Of a stretch of 64,000 bases of DNA, positions 27,683 to 35,377 are shown piece after piece. Positions within the stretch are counted from its first letter, which is position 1. Every line of letters starts with the position of its first letter. The position numbers and the translations under genes are program-made. The DNA is from Lysobacter capsici (GTDB lineage: Bacteria > Pseudomonadota > Gammaproteobacteria > Xanthomonadales > Xanthomonadaceae). The DNA is taken from positions 1,736,001 through 1,800,000 of the forward strand of contig NZ_CP094357.1 of the NCBI RefSeq assembly GCF_014779555.2. The letters run 5' to 3'. Under the pieces are notes generated by a model that saw only the letters and a list, made by a program, of their open reading frames with translations, made no database searches and was not told the origin of the DNA.

Positions 27683-29065
27683 ATGACCGCACCTTCCATT
27701 CCGGCCGTCCTGCCGACGGTCAACGCCCGCATCTACCCAAAGGGCGGGCTCGACGTTCTGTCCCGCGACGAGGTCGCGCGCCTGCGCGACGCCTCCACCG
27801 GCATGCACGACCTGCTGCGTCGCTGCGCCCTGGCGGTGCTGACCAGCGGCAGCGCCTCCGACGACCCGCGCGCGGCGCGTGAGCTGTATCCCGATTTCGA
27901 TATCGAAGTGCATCAGCAAGACCGCGGCATGCGCATCGATCTGGTCAAGGCGCCGGCGATGGCCTTCGTCGACGGCGACATTATCCGCGGCGTCGCCGAG
28001 CTGCTGTTCGCCGTGGTCCGCGACCTGGCCTACACCGCGATCGAACTGGGCAAGGGCGGCGGCCGCGATCTCGACAGCAGCGACGGCCTGACCGACTCGG
28101 TGTTCGGACTGCTGCGCAACGCGCGCATCCTGCATCCGGCCGACCCGAACCTGGTGGTGTGCTGGGGCGGCCATTCGATCTCGCGCGACGAATACATCTA
28201 CACCAAGCAGGTCGGCTACGAGCTGGGCCTGCGCGGCCTGGACATCTGCACCGGCTGCGGTCCGGGCGCGATGAAGGGCCCGATGAAGGGCGCGACCATC
28301 GCCCACGCCAAGCAGCGCAAGCGCAACATGCGCTACATCGGCATCACCGAGCCGGGCATCATCGCCGCCGAATCGCCGAACCCGATCGTCAACCACCTGG
28401 TGATCATGCCGGACATCGAGAAGCGCCTGGAGGCCTTCGTCCGCATGGGCCACGGCATCATCGTGTTCCCGGGCGGCGTCGGCACCGCCGAGGAGATCCT
28501 GTATCTGCTCGGCATCCTGCTGCGCGAAGAGAACGCCGGCCTGCCGTTCCCGTTGATCCTGACCGGCCCGACCGCGTCGGCGCCGTATTTCGAGCAGATC
28601 GACAAATTCATCCGCCTGACCCTGGGCGACGCGGCGACCTCGCGCTACGAGATCATCGTCGGCGACCCCGAGCAGGTCGCCAAGCGCATGAGCCACGGCA
28701 TCCGCAAGGTCCGCGAATACCGCATCGAGCAGAAGGATTCGTTCTTCTTCAACTGGTCGATCGACATCCCGCTGACCTTCCAGCGCCCGTTCGTCCCGAC
28801 CCACGAGGCGATGGCCGCGCTGGACCTGCACCACGGCCGCAAGCCGCACGAACTGGCGGCGGATCTGCGTCGTGCGTTCTCGGGCATCGTCGCCGGCAAC
28901 GTCAAGGAGGACGGCATGCGCCGGATCGAGGAATTCGGCCCGTTCGAGATCCACGGCGACCCGGACATGATGCAGTCGCTGGACGAACTGCTGCGCGCCT
29001 TCGTCGAGCAGCGCCGGATGAAGATCGCCGGCGAATACCGCCCGTGCTACCGCGTGGTGACCTGA
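27683..29065 (+). CDS. ppnN: nucleotide 5'-monophosphate nucleosidase PpnN
   Basis: This YgdH/PpnN-type enzyme of 460 residues has the LOG-fold motif FPGGVGTAEEILYL in the C-terminal half. NLVVCWGGHSISRDEYIY and GCGPGAMKGPMKG precede it. The family hydrolyses nucleoside monophosphates to base plus ribose phosphate and is controlled by (p)ppGpp. ATG 27659 would add eight residues (MKKTEKNA); ATG 27683 is chosen as closer to the family start. Confidence 0.93.
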   Translation: MTAPSIPAVLPTVNARIYPKGGLDVLSRDEVARLRDASTGMHDLLRRCALAVLTSGSASDDPRAARELYPDFDIEVHQQDRGMRIDLVKAPAMAFVDGDIIRGVAELLFAVVRDLAYTAIELGKGGGRDLDSSDGLTDSVFGLLRNARILHPADPNLVVCWGGHSISRDEYIYTKQVGYELGLRGLDICTGCGPGAMKGPMKGATIAHAKQRKRNMRYIGITEPGIIAAESPNPIVNHLVIMPDIEKRLEAFVRMGHGIIVFPGGVGTAEEILYLLGILLREENAGLPFPLILTGPTASAPYFEQIDKFIRLTLGDAATSRYEIIVGDPEQVAKRMSHGIRKVREYRIEQKDSFFFNWSIDIPLTFQRPFVPTHEAMAALDLHHGRKPHELAADLRRAFSGIVAGNVKEDGMRRIEEFGPFEIHGDPDMMQSLDELLRAFVEQRRMKIAGEYRPCYRVVT

Positions 29066-29076
29066 GCGAAGGCCGC

Positions 29077-29103
29077 TGAAAAACCGGGGTTTTTCACTTT
29101 TTT
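29077..29103 (+). terminator. terminator after ppnN
   Basis: The stem TGAAAAAC / GTTTTTCA with loop CGGG is followed by a T-run at 29098-29103. Confidence 0.8.
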
Positions 29104-29114
29104 GCACAAGAGTG

Positions 29115-29143
29115 TTGACGCCGGTCGACTCAGTAAGCATCAT
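29115..29143 (+). promoter_or_regulatory. probable promoter of tRNA-Asn
   Basis: TTGACG at 29115-29120 and CATCAT at 29138-29143 are spaced by 17 bp and lie 10 bp before the mature tRNA 5' end. This fits a sigma-70 promoter. Confidence 0.55.
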
Positions 29144-29153
29144 ATGCAGCCCC

Positions 29154-29230
29154 GCCCGAATAGCTCAGCCGGTTAGAGCACTTGACTGTTAATCAGGGGG
29201 TCGTTGGTTCGAGTCCAACTTCGGGCGCCA
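29154..29230 (+). tRNA. tRNA-Asn (anticodon GTT)
   Basis: The 77-nt cloverleaf has acceptor stem GCCCGAA / TTCGGGC, D-arm TAGCTCAGCCGGTTAGAGCA, anticodon loop CTGTTAA, T-loop GGTTCGAGTCC and an encoded CCA. The prophage integrase gene begins immediately beyond, so the 3' half of this tRNA is the inferred attachment site (attL side). Confidence 0.97.
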
Positions 29231-29240
29231 GTATTACCAA

Positions 29241-29267
29241 GGGCTGCGAGCAATCGCAGCCCTTTTT
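29241..29267 (+). terminator. terminator after tRNA-Asn
   Basis: The 9-bp stem GGGCTGCGA / TCGCAGCCC with loop GCAA is followed by TTTTT. It lies just inside the prophage end, so the tRNA keeps a terminator after integration. Confidence 0.9.
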
Positions 29268-29298
29268 ATTTCGCCCAAATTCTGCTATTCCGCCCAAA

Positions 29299-30294
29299 TT
29301 ATCGGGCCGGCTGCGCCCGTTTCGGCTTCGCCCGGTAGTGCTTCCGGGTCACCTTGGAGTCCTTGTGCGCGAGCAGATCGGCGGCCTGTTCGTCGGTGTC
29401 CTTGTCGCTTCCGGCCTTGCGCCGGAGATCGTTCAGGCGGACGTCCTTGACCGACGTCTTGTCGCGCGCCACGCGCCATAGCGCACGCACGCCGCCGGGG
29501 GTATACGGCCCCGGCCCGCGCTTCGCGTGCTTCCCCCTCGGCGCACTCTCGAATAGGTATTCGCGCCCCTTCCGGGTCCATAGCTGGTTGGCCTGAGCCA
29601 CGCAGGCGCGCAGCTCGTCCGACCATTCGATCAATACCGGTGTGCTGGTCTTCTTCGTGACGGCGTAGATTCCTTCGTCGACGCTGATATCGCTCAATTT
29701 TACTTTCACGACGTCGCTTTGCCGCAGACCGGTGAGGTACGAAAAATTGAGCATGCACGACAGCTTCGGCGACGCCGCGTTAAGCAGAACAGCTAACTCG
29801 CCGTCATGGATATAACGCTGCCGTGGCTGCTCATCGTTACGGAACTGTAATTTCTTGGTCGGGTCTTCGCCTTTGAACGCGCCGACGCGCCGGGCGTGTG
29901 AAAACGCTGCGGACAATAGCGCGCGGTCGCGGTTCGCCTGCACGTCGCCGCGCTCGATCAAATACCGATAAATGTCGCTCGGCTCGACGTCGCTCAGATC
30001 AACATGCCCGAAGACCGGAACGAGATTACTCGTGCTGATTTGGTAGCCTTCGAGCGTCGATTTCGTGATCGGCTTTTTTCTCGTCGTCGCCCATTCGATG
30101 TAGTGCGCGATGGCCTGCTGCACGGTGCGCACTTCGGGTTTTTGGCCCACGATGGCGGCGTACTTAATCAGAGCTGGGCCGAATTCGCGGCCCAGCTTTA
30201 CCCACGGCGCGGAACCGCGCACATACCAATATGTTCCGCACCGCAGCCTGATTCCCAGCGGCAAATGCGTGTTCTTTTTGCGGCGCCTTCCCAT
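29299..30294 (-). CDS. int: prophage tyrosine recombinase (integrase)
   Basis: This 331-residue site-specific recombinase has an N-terminal SAM-like core-binding domain (about residues 55-150), then the catalytic domain. The first catalytic Arg is in YLTGLRQSD, the second Arg in LNDLRRKAG, the late His in LLAHKDSKVT and the nucleophile Tyr in TRKHYRA. The usual H-x-x-R box reads N-D-L-R, a common variant in this group. It lies 68 bp from the tRNA and reads toward it, as expected for integration at tRNA-Asn. Confidence 0.95.
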   Translation of the reverse strand: MGRRRKKNTHLPLGIRLRCGTYWYVRGSAPWVKLGREFGPALIKYAAIVGQKPEVRTVQQAIAHYIEWATTRKKPITKSTLEGYQISTSNLVPVFGHVDLSDVEPSDIYRYLIERGDVQANRDRALLSAAFSHARRVGAFKGEDPTKKLQFRNDEQPRQRYIHDGELAVLLNAASPKLSCMLNFSYLTGLRQSDVVKVKLSDISVDEGIYAVTKKTSTPVLIEWSDELRACVAQANQLWTRKGREYLFESAPRGKHAKRGPGPYTPGGVRALWRVARDKTSVKDVRLNDLRRKAGSDKDTDEQAADLLAHKDSKVTRKHYRAKPKRAQPAR

Positions 30295-30536
30295 CAGCCG
30301 GCCCTCCTTATTGCGCTCCAGTTTGGCTTGGCGCGAGCGCGCGGGGTCGCCGTCGTGCTACCGCTAGCGAGGAACAGCGCCCGCTCGACAAGCGGGCGCC
30401 CATTTGCGCTAGGAACGAACTTGATGTTCATCTGCGCCAGCTTCCTGCACTGAGCCTTGTAGCTCGTCGGCAACAAACCGGTCAGCTCGCCAACCGCGGC
30501 TTCAGAAAGCCAAGGCGATTCGTGCTGGCTGCTCAT
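30294..30536 (-). CDS. DUF4224-like small protein beside integrase
   Basis: This 80-residue protein contains LSEAAVGELTGLLPTSYKAQCRKLAQMNIKF, then ANGRPLVERALF, matching the DUF4224 pattern of small proteins encoded next to integrases in Xanthomonas-type prophages. It may act as an excisionase-like DNA-binding factor, but this is inference. Its stop overlaps the integrase ATG, and GGGAGG precedes its start. Confidence 0.75.
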   Translation of the reverse strand: MSSQHESPWLSEAAVGELTGLLPTSYKAQCRKLAQMNIKFVPSANGRPLVERALFLASGSTTATPRARAKPNWSAIRRAG

Positions 30537-30805
30537 CGCGCATGACCTCCCTTGAAGCGCAGCCCGAGCTGCACAAGGTTGCTCGCCGGCTCTGGCCGTT
30601 GCCGCGGCGTGCGGATTCGATGGGCGCGTTTCCACTCCGCTAGCGCATCAGTGAAGTCCGCGTGTTTACGCGTCTGGCTGCAGGCGCATTCGATCAGGTG
30701 TCCCCCGCCGGCGCCGGCGCGCCGTGCGTCGAAGATGTGCCGCGCCGCGTGGCCTTGCTTGCACGTCGGAAGAGCTTCGACATGGGTAATCTGGCGTTGG
30801 GTCAT
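30533..30805 (-). CDS. phage hypothetical protein with Cys/His pairs
   Basis: This 90-residue basic protein has cysteine/histidine spacing LPTCKQGHAARH and LIECACSQTRKH that could bind zinc. I do not recognise the family. It overlaps both neighbours by four bases, so it is part of the early operon. Confidence 0.6.
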   Translation of the reverse strand: MTQRQITHVEALPTCKQGHAARHIFDARRAGAGGGHLIECACSQTRKHADFTDALAEWKRAHRIRTPRQRPEPASNLVQLGLRFKGGHAR

Positions 30806-31137
30806 GGCCTCACCTCCGTTGCGAGTTGGGCGGCAAATAGCGCGGCGGGGGCGCTCGCGTTGCCGAGTTCCTGAATGTCGATTGTTGGGCGCTGCAGCGA
30901 ATCGATCAGCGCATATGGCCGGGGAATATCCGCGCGGCGAGTCTCGTGTTGCTGGCGCTCGGCGATGTGGCCACGCAGGGCCGTGAGAATTCCGGCCGCG
31001 GCAGCGTGGCTGCAGCGGCGTTTGTATTCGTCGTGTCCGGCGGTGTCGGGGCAGTTTGCGAGTTGAAACGCCTGCGCACGCGCTGCCTCAATCTCAATGT
31101 CCAACGCCGCCAGCACATTTGGTGTGGGCTTAGACAT
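30802..31137 (-). CDS. phage hypothetical protein
   Basis: This 111-residue protein is mostly helical by composition, with PNVLAALDIEIEAARAQAFQ and CSHAAAAGILTALRGHI. The family is not recognised. It overlaps the methyltransferase gene by eight bases and the next gene by four, consistent with translational coupling. Confidence 0.6.
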   Translation of the reverse strand: MSKPTPNVLAALDIEIEAARAQAFQLANCPDTAGHDEYKRRCSHAAAAGILTALRGHIAERQQHETRRADIPRPYALIDSLQRPTIDIQELGNASAPAALFAAQLATEVRP

Positions 31138-32923
31138 GGCGGGCTTCTCCGGGCAGCGTTAGGGCAACTGCGACGTCGCGGACCCAGATCGGGGTGGCTC
31201 CCAGCGCAAAGGTCTGCCCGGTCCAGGCCAGCAGCAGCGTTCGGCCGATTTCCTCGCCGATCGCCCGCGCCGCCGCCGGCGGAACCGCGTTACCGATGCG
31301 CTCGCGCCAAGCCTGGTCGGACAGCCCGTCGAGCTCGAGCTTTTCTTCCGGGTCGACCAGGGACTGCAGGGCCGCAAGCTCAAGCGTGGTGAACGGCCGG
31401 TGCCACGTGCCGTCCAGGCTCCGAATCACGCATGTGACGCTCTCCCGCGCGCCAGGAAGGCGCGGGTCAGCAACGGACCACCTGCCGTTGTCGTGGCCGG
31501 CGGCGGCGCTCACAGCGCCGCTGGAGCCGTTCCAGCCCACCACGCCGTAGTGCCCATTGGTCAGGTAGGCGTCGCCCTGCTGGCGCTGATTGGCCGGGCG
31601 TGGGTCCGCAATAGCGTAGGCGCCGGCATCGTCCCCACCGATCACAGTGCCTGCAGATCCGCCCCACCGCGCAACCGGGTACTTCGACCACAGCTTGCCG
31701 GCCGCGCTCGGCCGCGGATCCGCGACACCGCCGCCACCAGCGGGCCGGAAGTCCCCAGTGACGACGCCGGCCGTGCCGGACATACGGACTATGCGGTAAG
31801 CGTTCTTGTGCCGCTCGCCGGCGCAGCGCGGATCTGCAACGCTGAAAGTTCCCTGGCCCGGCGACTTCACGCCGATGACCGCGCCTGCTGTATCGGTCAT
31901 CCGCATTACGCCGTACTGCTGGTACTGCGCGGCGCCCGCGGCAGCGCGAGGATCTGCGATCGAGAATGCGCCATTGCTGGGCAGGCTCTCGCCGGCGACG
32001 GCGCCAGTCGATTCCTCCCACCGCCGGACGCCCAGCCAGCCGCCGAAGTGTTCCGGCACGATCAGATAGTCGCGCAGGTGGCCGTCTTCGATCGCCAGCT
32101 TGTTCAAGCTGCGCCAATCGCTGCCGGCTTCGACGAACGCGAGTCGCACCCAGGTTTTCCACTGCAGCGCCGGTACGCGATGCATCGGGCCGGCGCGCTC
32201 CACGTCGCCGGCGAGTGGCATCCGGTCGAGCACTGAGCCAACGGCCTGCAGCCGGCGCCGCCCGGGCTCGTACAGGAACGGTGGAACCTTGTCGCGGTGG
32301 CGCGCCACCAACAAGAAGCGTTTGCGGCTTTGAGCGAGGCCGCCCAGCTCGCCGCAATCGTGCGTGGTTTCGGCGACGACGTAGCCGTAGGCGCGCAGTA
32401 GTGCCGTGATCTGGTCCAGCAGATGACGGCCGCGGGTGGCGATGCGCGGCACGTTTTCGAATAGCAGCACTTCGACCGGATCGTCTTTGTACGCCTCCAG
32501 CGTCAACATGATCCCGCGCAGCGTCAGCCTGTTGAGCGCCAAATACTTGGGCGTCCGGCTCTTGCTTTCCGGCATCAATCCCGAAAAGCCCTTGCATGGC
32601 GCAGACAGGAAAAGCACATGCGGCCGCTGACCGTGGAAGGCCGCGTGGATCTCTGCAGTACCAGCCTCGCGCCAGCCTCGCGGCGGCTCGGCGCCGTGGA
32701 AGTCGCGGTACTGGTCGCGGTCGAACAGATCCAGGACGGTGCCGCGCACGCCGGCAATGCGGGTGAAGTCGGCGATTGCAGCAGGATCGCTGTCGATCCC
32801 GCCGATACAAACGAATCGGCCGCGCGCAGCGCCGATGTCAGGCCGCGCCTGATTGAATCCTTTGGCGCCGCCAGCGAGACCGCAGAACAGGTGGCCGTGG
32901 TTGATGGTGTAGATGGTGCTCAA
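31130..32923 (-). CDS. C5-cytosine DNA methyltransferase with repeat-rich TRD
   Basis: This 597-residue enzyme has C5-MTase motifs in order: motif I HLFCGLAGGAKG, motif IV APCKGFSG with catalytic Cys110, motif VI FENVPRI (156-160), motif VIII QSRKRFLLV (198-206), motif IX near FTTLELAALQSL and motif X RIGNAVPP (542-549). Between VIII and IX, residues about 297-490 hold five repeats of roughly 40 residues. Each has R/G-W/M-x-x-S/T-x-G-x-V followed by ADPR (ADPR at 323, 363, 401, 439 and 485). No restriction enzyme gene is nearby, so it probably protects phage DNA from host restriction. Confidence 0.93.
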   Translation of the reverse strand: MSTIYTINHGHLFCGLAGGAKGFNQARPDIGAARGRFVCIGGIDSDPAAIADFTRIAGVRGTVLDLFDRDQYRDFHGAEPPRGWREAGTAEIHAAFHGQRPHVLFLSAPCKGFSGLMPESKSRTPKYLALNRLTLRGIMLTLEAYKDDPVEVLLFENVPRIATRGRHLLDQITALLRAYGYVVAETTHDCGELGGLAQSRKRFLLVARHRDKVPPFLYEPGRRRLQAVGSVLDRMPLAGDVERAGPMHRVPALQWKTWVRLAFVEAGSDWRSLNKLAIEDGHLRDYLIVPEHFGGWLGVRRWEESTGAVAGESLPSNGAFSIADPRAAAGAAQYQQYGVMRMTDTAGAVIGVKSPGQGTFSVADPRCAGERHKNAYRIVRMSGTAGVVTGDFRPAGGGGVADPRPSAAGKLWSKYPVARWGGSAGTVIGGDDAGAYAIADPRPANQRQQGDAYLTNGHYGVVGWNGSSGAVSAAAGHDNGRWSVADPRLPGARESVTCVIRSLDGTWHRPFTTLELAALQSLVDPEEKLELDGLSDQAWRERIGNAVPPAAARAIGEEIGRTLLLAWTGQTFALGATPIWVRDVAVALTLPGEARHV

Positions 32924-33270
32924 TTTGCACCCCCTGGAAAACGGCGCGCAATCACGGCCTCGGCGTATTCCAAGAAGGGCGCGCGCAGGTCAACGAAGCG
33001 AGTGTTGGATCGGCTGATGCCATAGCCGCGGCGAGCGGTGGCGATCGCGCTGCCGAGAAACCGCAGGGTCCAGTCCAGGCTGGCGCGGTCGGAGCTGTTG
33101 CAATCCTCCATCCATCGCGCGAGTTCGCGCTCTAGCCGATCAATCTCGGCTGTGGACAGGGTGTCCGCGTGCTTGAGCTCGGCCTGCAGGAGTTTCGCGC
33201 GGGTGGCCATCATGCGAGCGCGCTCTCGGCGCCCAGCGCGGCGCGACTCCATGCGCATGAACCTAGTCAT
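32920..33270 (-). CDS. phage hypothetical protein
   Basis: This 116-residue very basic protein begins MTRFMRMESRRAGRRERARMM and continues with a helical region (AELKHADTLSTAEIDRLERELARW). ATG 33270 is chosen because GGGAGG lies just upstream and because longer versions would overlap the next gene. The family is not recognised. Confidence 0.6.
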   Translation of the reverse strand: MTRFMRMESRRAGRRERARMMATRAKLLQAELKHADTLSTAEIDRLERELARWMEDCNSSDRASLDWTLRFLGSAIATARRGYGISRSNTRFVDLRAPFLEYAEAVIARRFPGGAN

Positions 33271-33538
33271 GGCCACCTCCCGAACCGATGCAGCGCGATA
33301 CGTACTCATTCTCGGCGCGGCTGTACGTTTCGTTGCAAAAGCAGCCCATGAATCGCACATCGGCGCCGCAGCAGGCGCTGCGGTGATGATCACGTGCGGC
33401 CTCCAGCTTCACTTCGTAGGTGCCGGCGCCCCAGCGCTTGACGGCAATGGGGCCGACTTTGCGTGCATCATCGGCCTTGATCGTGCCGACCTTTTCGCCG
33501 TCTTTGTAGACCTCGAAACTACTCAGGTTATCGGCCAT
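33263..33538 (-). CDS. phage hypothetical protein with Cys-rich patch
   Basis: This 91-residue protein has a beta-like N-terminal half (SFEVYKDGEKVGTIKADDA) and a cysteine patch ACCGADVRFMGCFCNE that suggests metal binding. GGAGG precedes ATG 33538. It overlaps both neighbours. Family unknown. Confidence 0.6.
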   Translation of the reverse strand: MADNLSSFEVYKDGEKVGTIKADDARKVGPIAVKRWGAGTYEVKLEAARDHHRSACCGADVRFMGCFCNETYSRAENEYVSRCIGSGGGHD

Positions 33539-33914
33539 CGTCGCCTCCGATTGCCATGCACAGAACAATCCGTGCGGGATCGAGTAGGCGAAGATCAGAG
33601 GCTTTGCAGCGACCACGTTTGAAGACGTTGTACTCGTGCGCGAGGTGTTCCAGGCGATCGCCGAAGTCAGACCGGCCGCTCGCGATGTTCAGCCATACGT
33701 GCACTTCCATCTGGCAATGAGAGGCATCGCAGCGGATGACATCGATCGCGTGCGCCAGGGTTTCGCTATCCAGCGCCCGCAGCTCGTCGAGCGGAAACGG
33801 AAATCGGTTGGAGTTGTAGATCCCGAGCAGCACGCCCGCCGCGACGCGCGCGCCGCTGGTTCCGCGATGTTGCTGGGTCATGTTCCAGAGATAGATCAGC
33901 GATGCGATCTTCAT
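33528..33914 (-). CDS. phage hypothetical protein, possibly DUF7673-like
   Basis: This 128-residue protein contains GARVAAGVLLGIYNSNRFPFPLDELRALD, a pattern I associate with a phage/plasmid family of unknown function (DUF7673), though I am not certain. It overlaps its neighbours by 11 and 4 bases within the early operon. Confidence 0.6.
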   Translation of the reverse strand: MKIASLIYLWNMTQQHRGTSGARVAAGVLLGIYNSNRFPFPLDELRALDSETLAHAIDVIRCDASHCQMEVHVWLNIASGRSDFGDRLEHLAHEYNVFKRGRCKASDLRLLDPARIVLCMAIGGDDGR

Positions 33915-34093
33915 GCCGTCACCCCGCGGCGGACAGCCATGACGCGCCGGCGGCGCAAGGTGACGGGGATTTGGCCTACCGCAAGGCCGACGTGGCCGGC
34001 GCGGGGCGCGCGCGAGGACCAAAGTCGGGCAGCCAAGGCGCCGCCGGCGGCGGGCGCGATCAGGAGCATCAGGAGCGCGATCAGCTCAAGCAC
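33911..34093 (-). CDS. small phage membrane protein
   Basis: This 60-residue protein has one N-terminal transmembrane helix (LELIALLMLLIAPAAGGALA) and a basic tail. GTG 34093 is chosen because a near-perfect AAGGAGGTG ribosome-binding site lies just upstream, inside the end of the next gene. Confidence 0.55.
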   Translation of the reverse strand: MLELIALLMLLIAPAAGGALAARLWSSRAPRAGHVGLAVGQIPVTLRRRRVMAVRRGVTA

Positions 34094-34499
34094 GGCGCAC
34101 CTCCTTAGCTGCCTCGGCCATCGCGGCGGCGCCGGCCGCGGTGGGCGGCTTCGGCAGCATCTGGGCGACTCGGAAGGGCAGCTCCAGGCTGTCCAGGAAC
34201 TCCACCAGCTCAATGCCGATTCGGTCCTCGGCGGCGATGAACTCCGGATCACGGGTGCGCCAAGCTCCCGAGGCGTCGAGCGACCACGTGCGGCTGACGG
34301 TGCTGTGACCGCCCATGTCGAGGGTGGCGATCACGGCAACGCGATCGCGGTGGATATGAAGCATCACGACGGCTGTGCATTCGCGCGGTCGGTCGGCGCC
34401 GTTGAGGTAAATCGCTCCCGTGGTAGCCTCCGCGCCGGGTCCGGTGCTGACCCCCTGCGACTGTGTTGCGGCTGTCGGATCATCCGTCTGCTGTTGCAT
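34086..34499 (-). CDS. phage hypothetical protein
   Basis: This 137-residue protein has a disordered Thr/Gln-rich N-terminus followed by a folded part (AVVMLHIHRDRVAVIATLDM, ELVEFLDSLELPFRVAQML). The family is not recognised. About 80 bp separate it from the next gene upstream. Confidence 0.6.
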   Translation of the reverse strand: MQQQTDDPTAATQSQGVSTGPGAEATTGAIYLNGADRPRECTAVVMLHIHRDRVAVIATLDMGGHSTVSRTWSLDASGAWRTRDPEFIAAEDRIGIELVEFLDSLELPFRVAQMLPKPPTAAGAAAMAEAAKEVRRA

Positions 34500-34578
34500 G
34501 GCTAAAGCTCCTAGGCTTCGTGGTGGGAAGGCCCAGGGGCGGCGTTGGCGCGCCGCCCGCCGGACCCGCTGGTCCGGC

Positions 34579-34848
34579 TCAGTCGGTGACTAAGCCGCGG
34601 GTAGGGGGCGACGCAGGGCCGACGCGCTGCGCGTTATTGAGGGCGCCGTGGACGTCCTGCGCGATGTACTCGGCGACAGCGGCGATGCTGTCGTGCGACA
34701 CATCGACGAAGGACACGGCCTCCGACGAAAGAGCCGCGAGAAGCGCCGCAGCCAGTTGGGCGCGGCGCAGGCGGTTCATGTCGTCTTCGCTGAAGACGTA
34801 GTTGATGCCCTCGGGGAGCGTCGGGACAGCGGCTAGGCGCGCACTCAC
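34579..34848 (-). CDS. phage hypothetical protein
   Basis: This 89-residue helical protein contains GINYVFSEDDMNRLRRAQLAAALLAALS. The family is not recognised. It overlaps the 73-residue gene upstream by four bases (ATGA type). Confidence 0.55.
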   Translation of the reverse strand: MSARLAAVPTLPEGINYVFSEDDMNRLRRAQLAAALLAALSSEAVSFVDVSHDSIAAVAEYIAQDVHGALNNAQRVGPASPPTRGLVTD

Positions 34849-35066
34849 GATTGCACCTCATCGCCGAGCAGGTCGTGGACCTGATTGATGGCGGTGACCA
34901 CTTCGGCGAGCGTCAGATCGGTGACCACCTCGCGCGCGTTTTCCAGCTTGACCATCAAGGCCAGCCACGCGTGGTGGTTCCAGTCGAGGGTGTTGGCGAT
35001 TTCGCCGAAGGCAGCGGCGATCTCGCGGCGCGGGTTGCCAGGCGCAACAGGGGTGTCGTGCGACAT
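34845..35066 (-). CDS. small phage protein downstream of C4-like RNA
   Basis: This 73-residue acidic helical protein contains IAAAFGEIANTLDWNHHAWLALMVKLENAREV. The family is not recognised. Its GGAG ribosome-binding site (35073-35076, minus strand) is paired in a short hairpin with CTCCA (35085-35089). A few bases further upstream lies a segment complementary to the C4-like RNA core, so translation is probably controlled. Confidence 0.6.
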   Translation of the reverse strand: MSHDTPVAPGNPRREIAAAFGEIANTLDWNHHAWLALMVKLENAREVVTDLTLAEVVTAINQVHDLLGDEVQS

Positions 35067-35377
35067 GCGGGGCTCCAGGTAGGTTGGAGTCCGGCATCCC
35101 GACGCCAATCGGGGTGACGGACGGTGCGCGGTTGGCGTACCGGACCTGGGGCCGGCAGACCTTGCGGTCTCCGCGCACCGCCCGCCGTAGAAACGGCTGG
35201 CATTTGCCCACGACGACACAGCGGGCAATAAAAAAGCGCCGTGCATCGATCGATGGGCGCTGGTGCGCCAGGAATACGGGACGCCAATCCCGGTCGCCGA
35301 TTGTGCGGCGACGGCACATAGGCTGCGCCGAAGCTGCGCGCCAGTCAAGTCCGTTCGGCGAGGCGCGACCGCGGCGC
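35067..35377 (-). ncRNA. C4-type antisense RNA region (candidate)
   Basis: Read on the minus strand, this gene-free stretch is rich in structure. A 10-bp stem joins CGGTGCGCGG (35180-35171) to CCGCGCACCG (35131-35122). Inside it is a hairpin AGACC-GCAA-GGTCT (35170-35157) and, before it, hairpin CCGT-TTCT-ACGG (35196-35185). The loop segment CCAGGTCCGGTACGCCAA (35149-35132) can pair with two flanking copies containing TTGGCGT (35287-35281 and 35108-35102). This resembles the phage P1/P7 C4 RNA plan. The identification is from memory and geometry, not a search. Confidence 0.5.
35230..35260 (-). terminator. hairpin with T-run downstream of primase gene
   Basis: On the minus strand GCGCC...GGCGC, with an inner CATCGATCGATG palindrome, is followed by TTTTTT (35235-35230). 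It could terminate primase transcription or end a short leader before the C4-like core. Confidence 0.6.

Noticed and set aside
31130-32923. Restriction-modification or other defence system
   Set aside because: Only a methyltransferase is present. Neighbouring genes are short phage proteins with no nuclease, helicase or NTPase motifs that would make a system.
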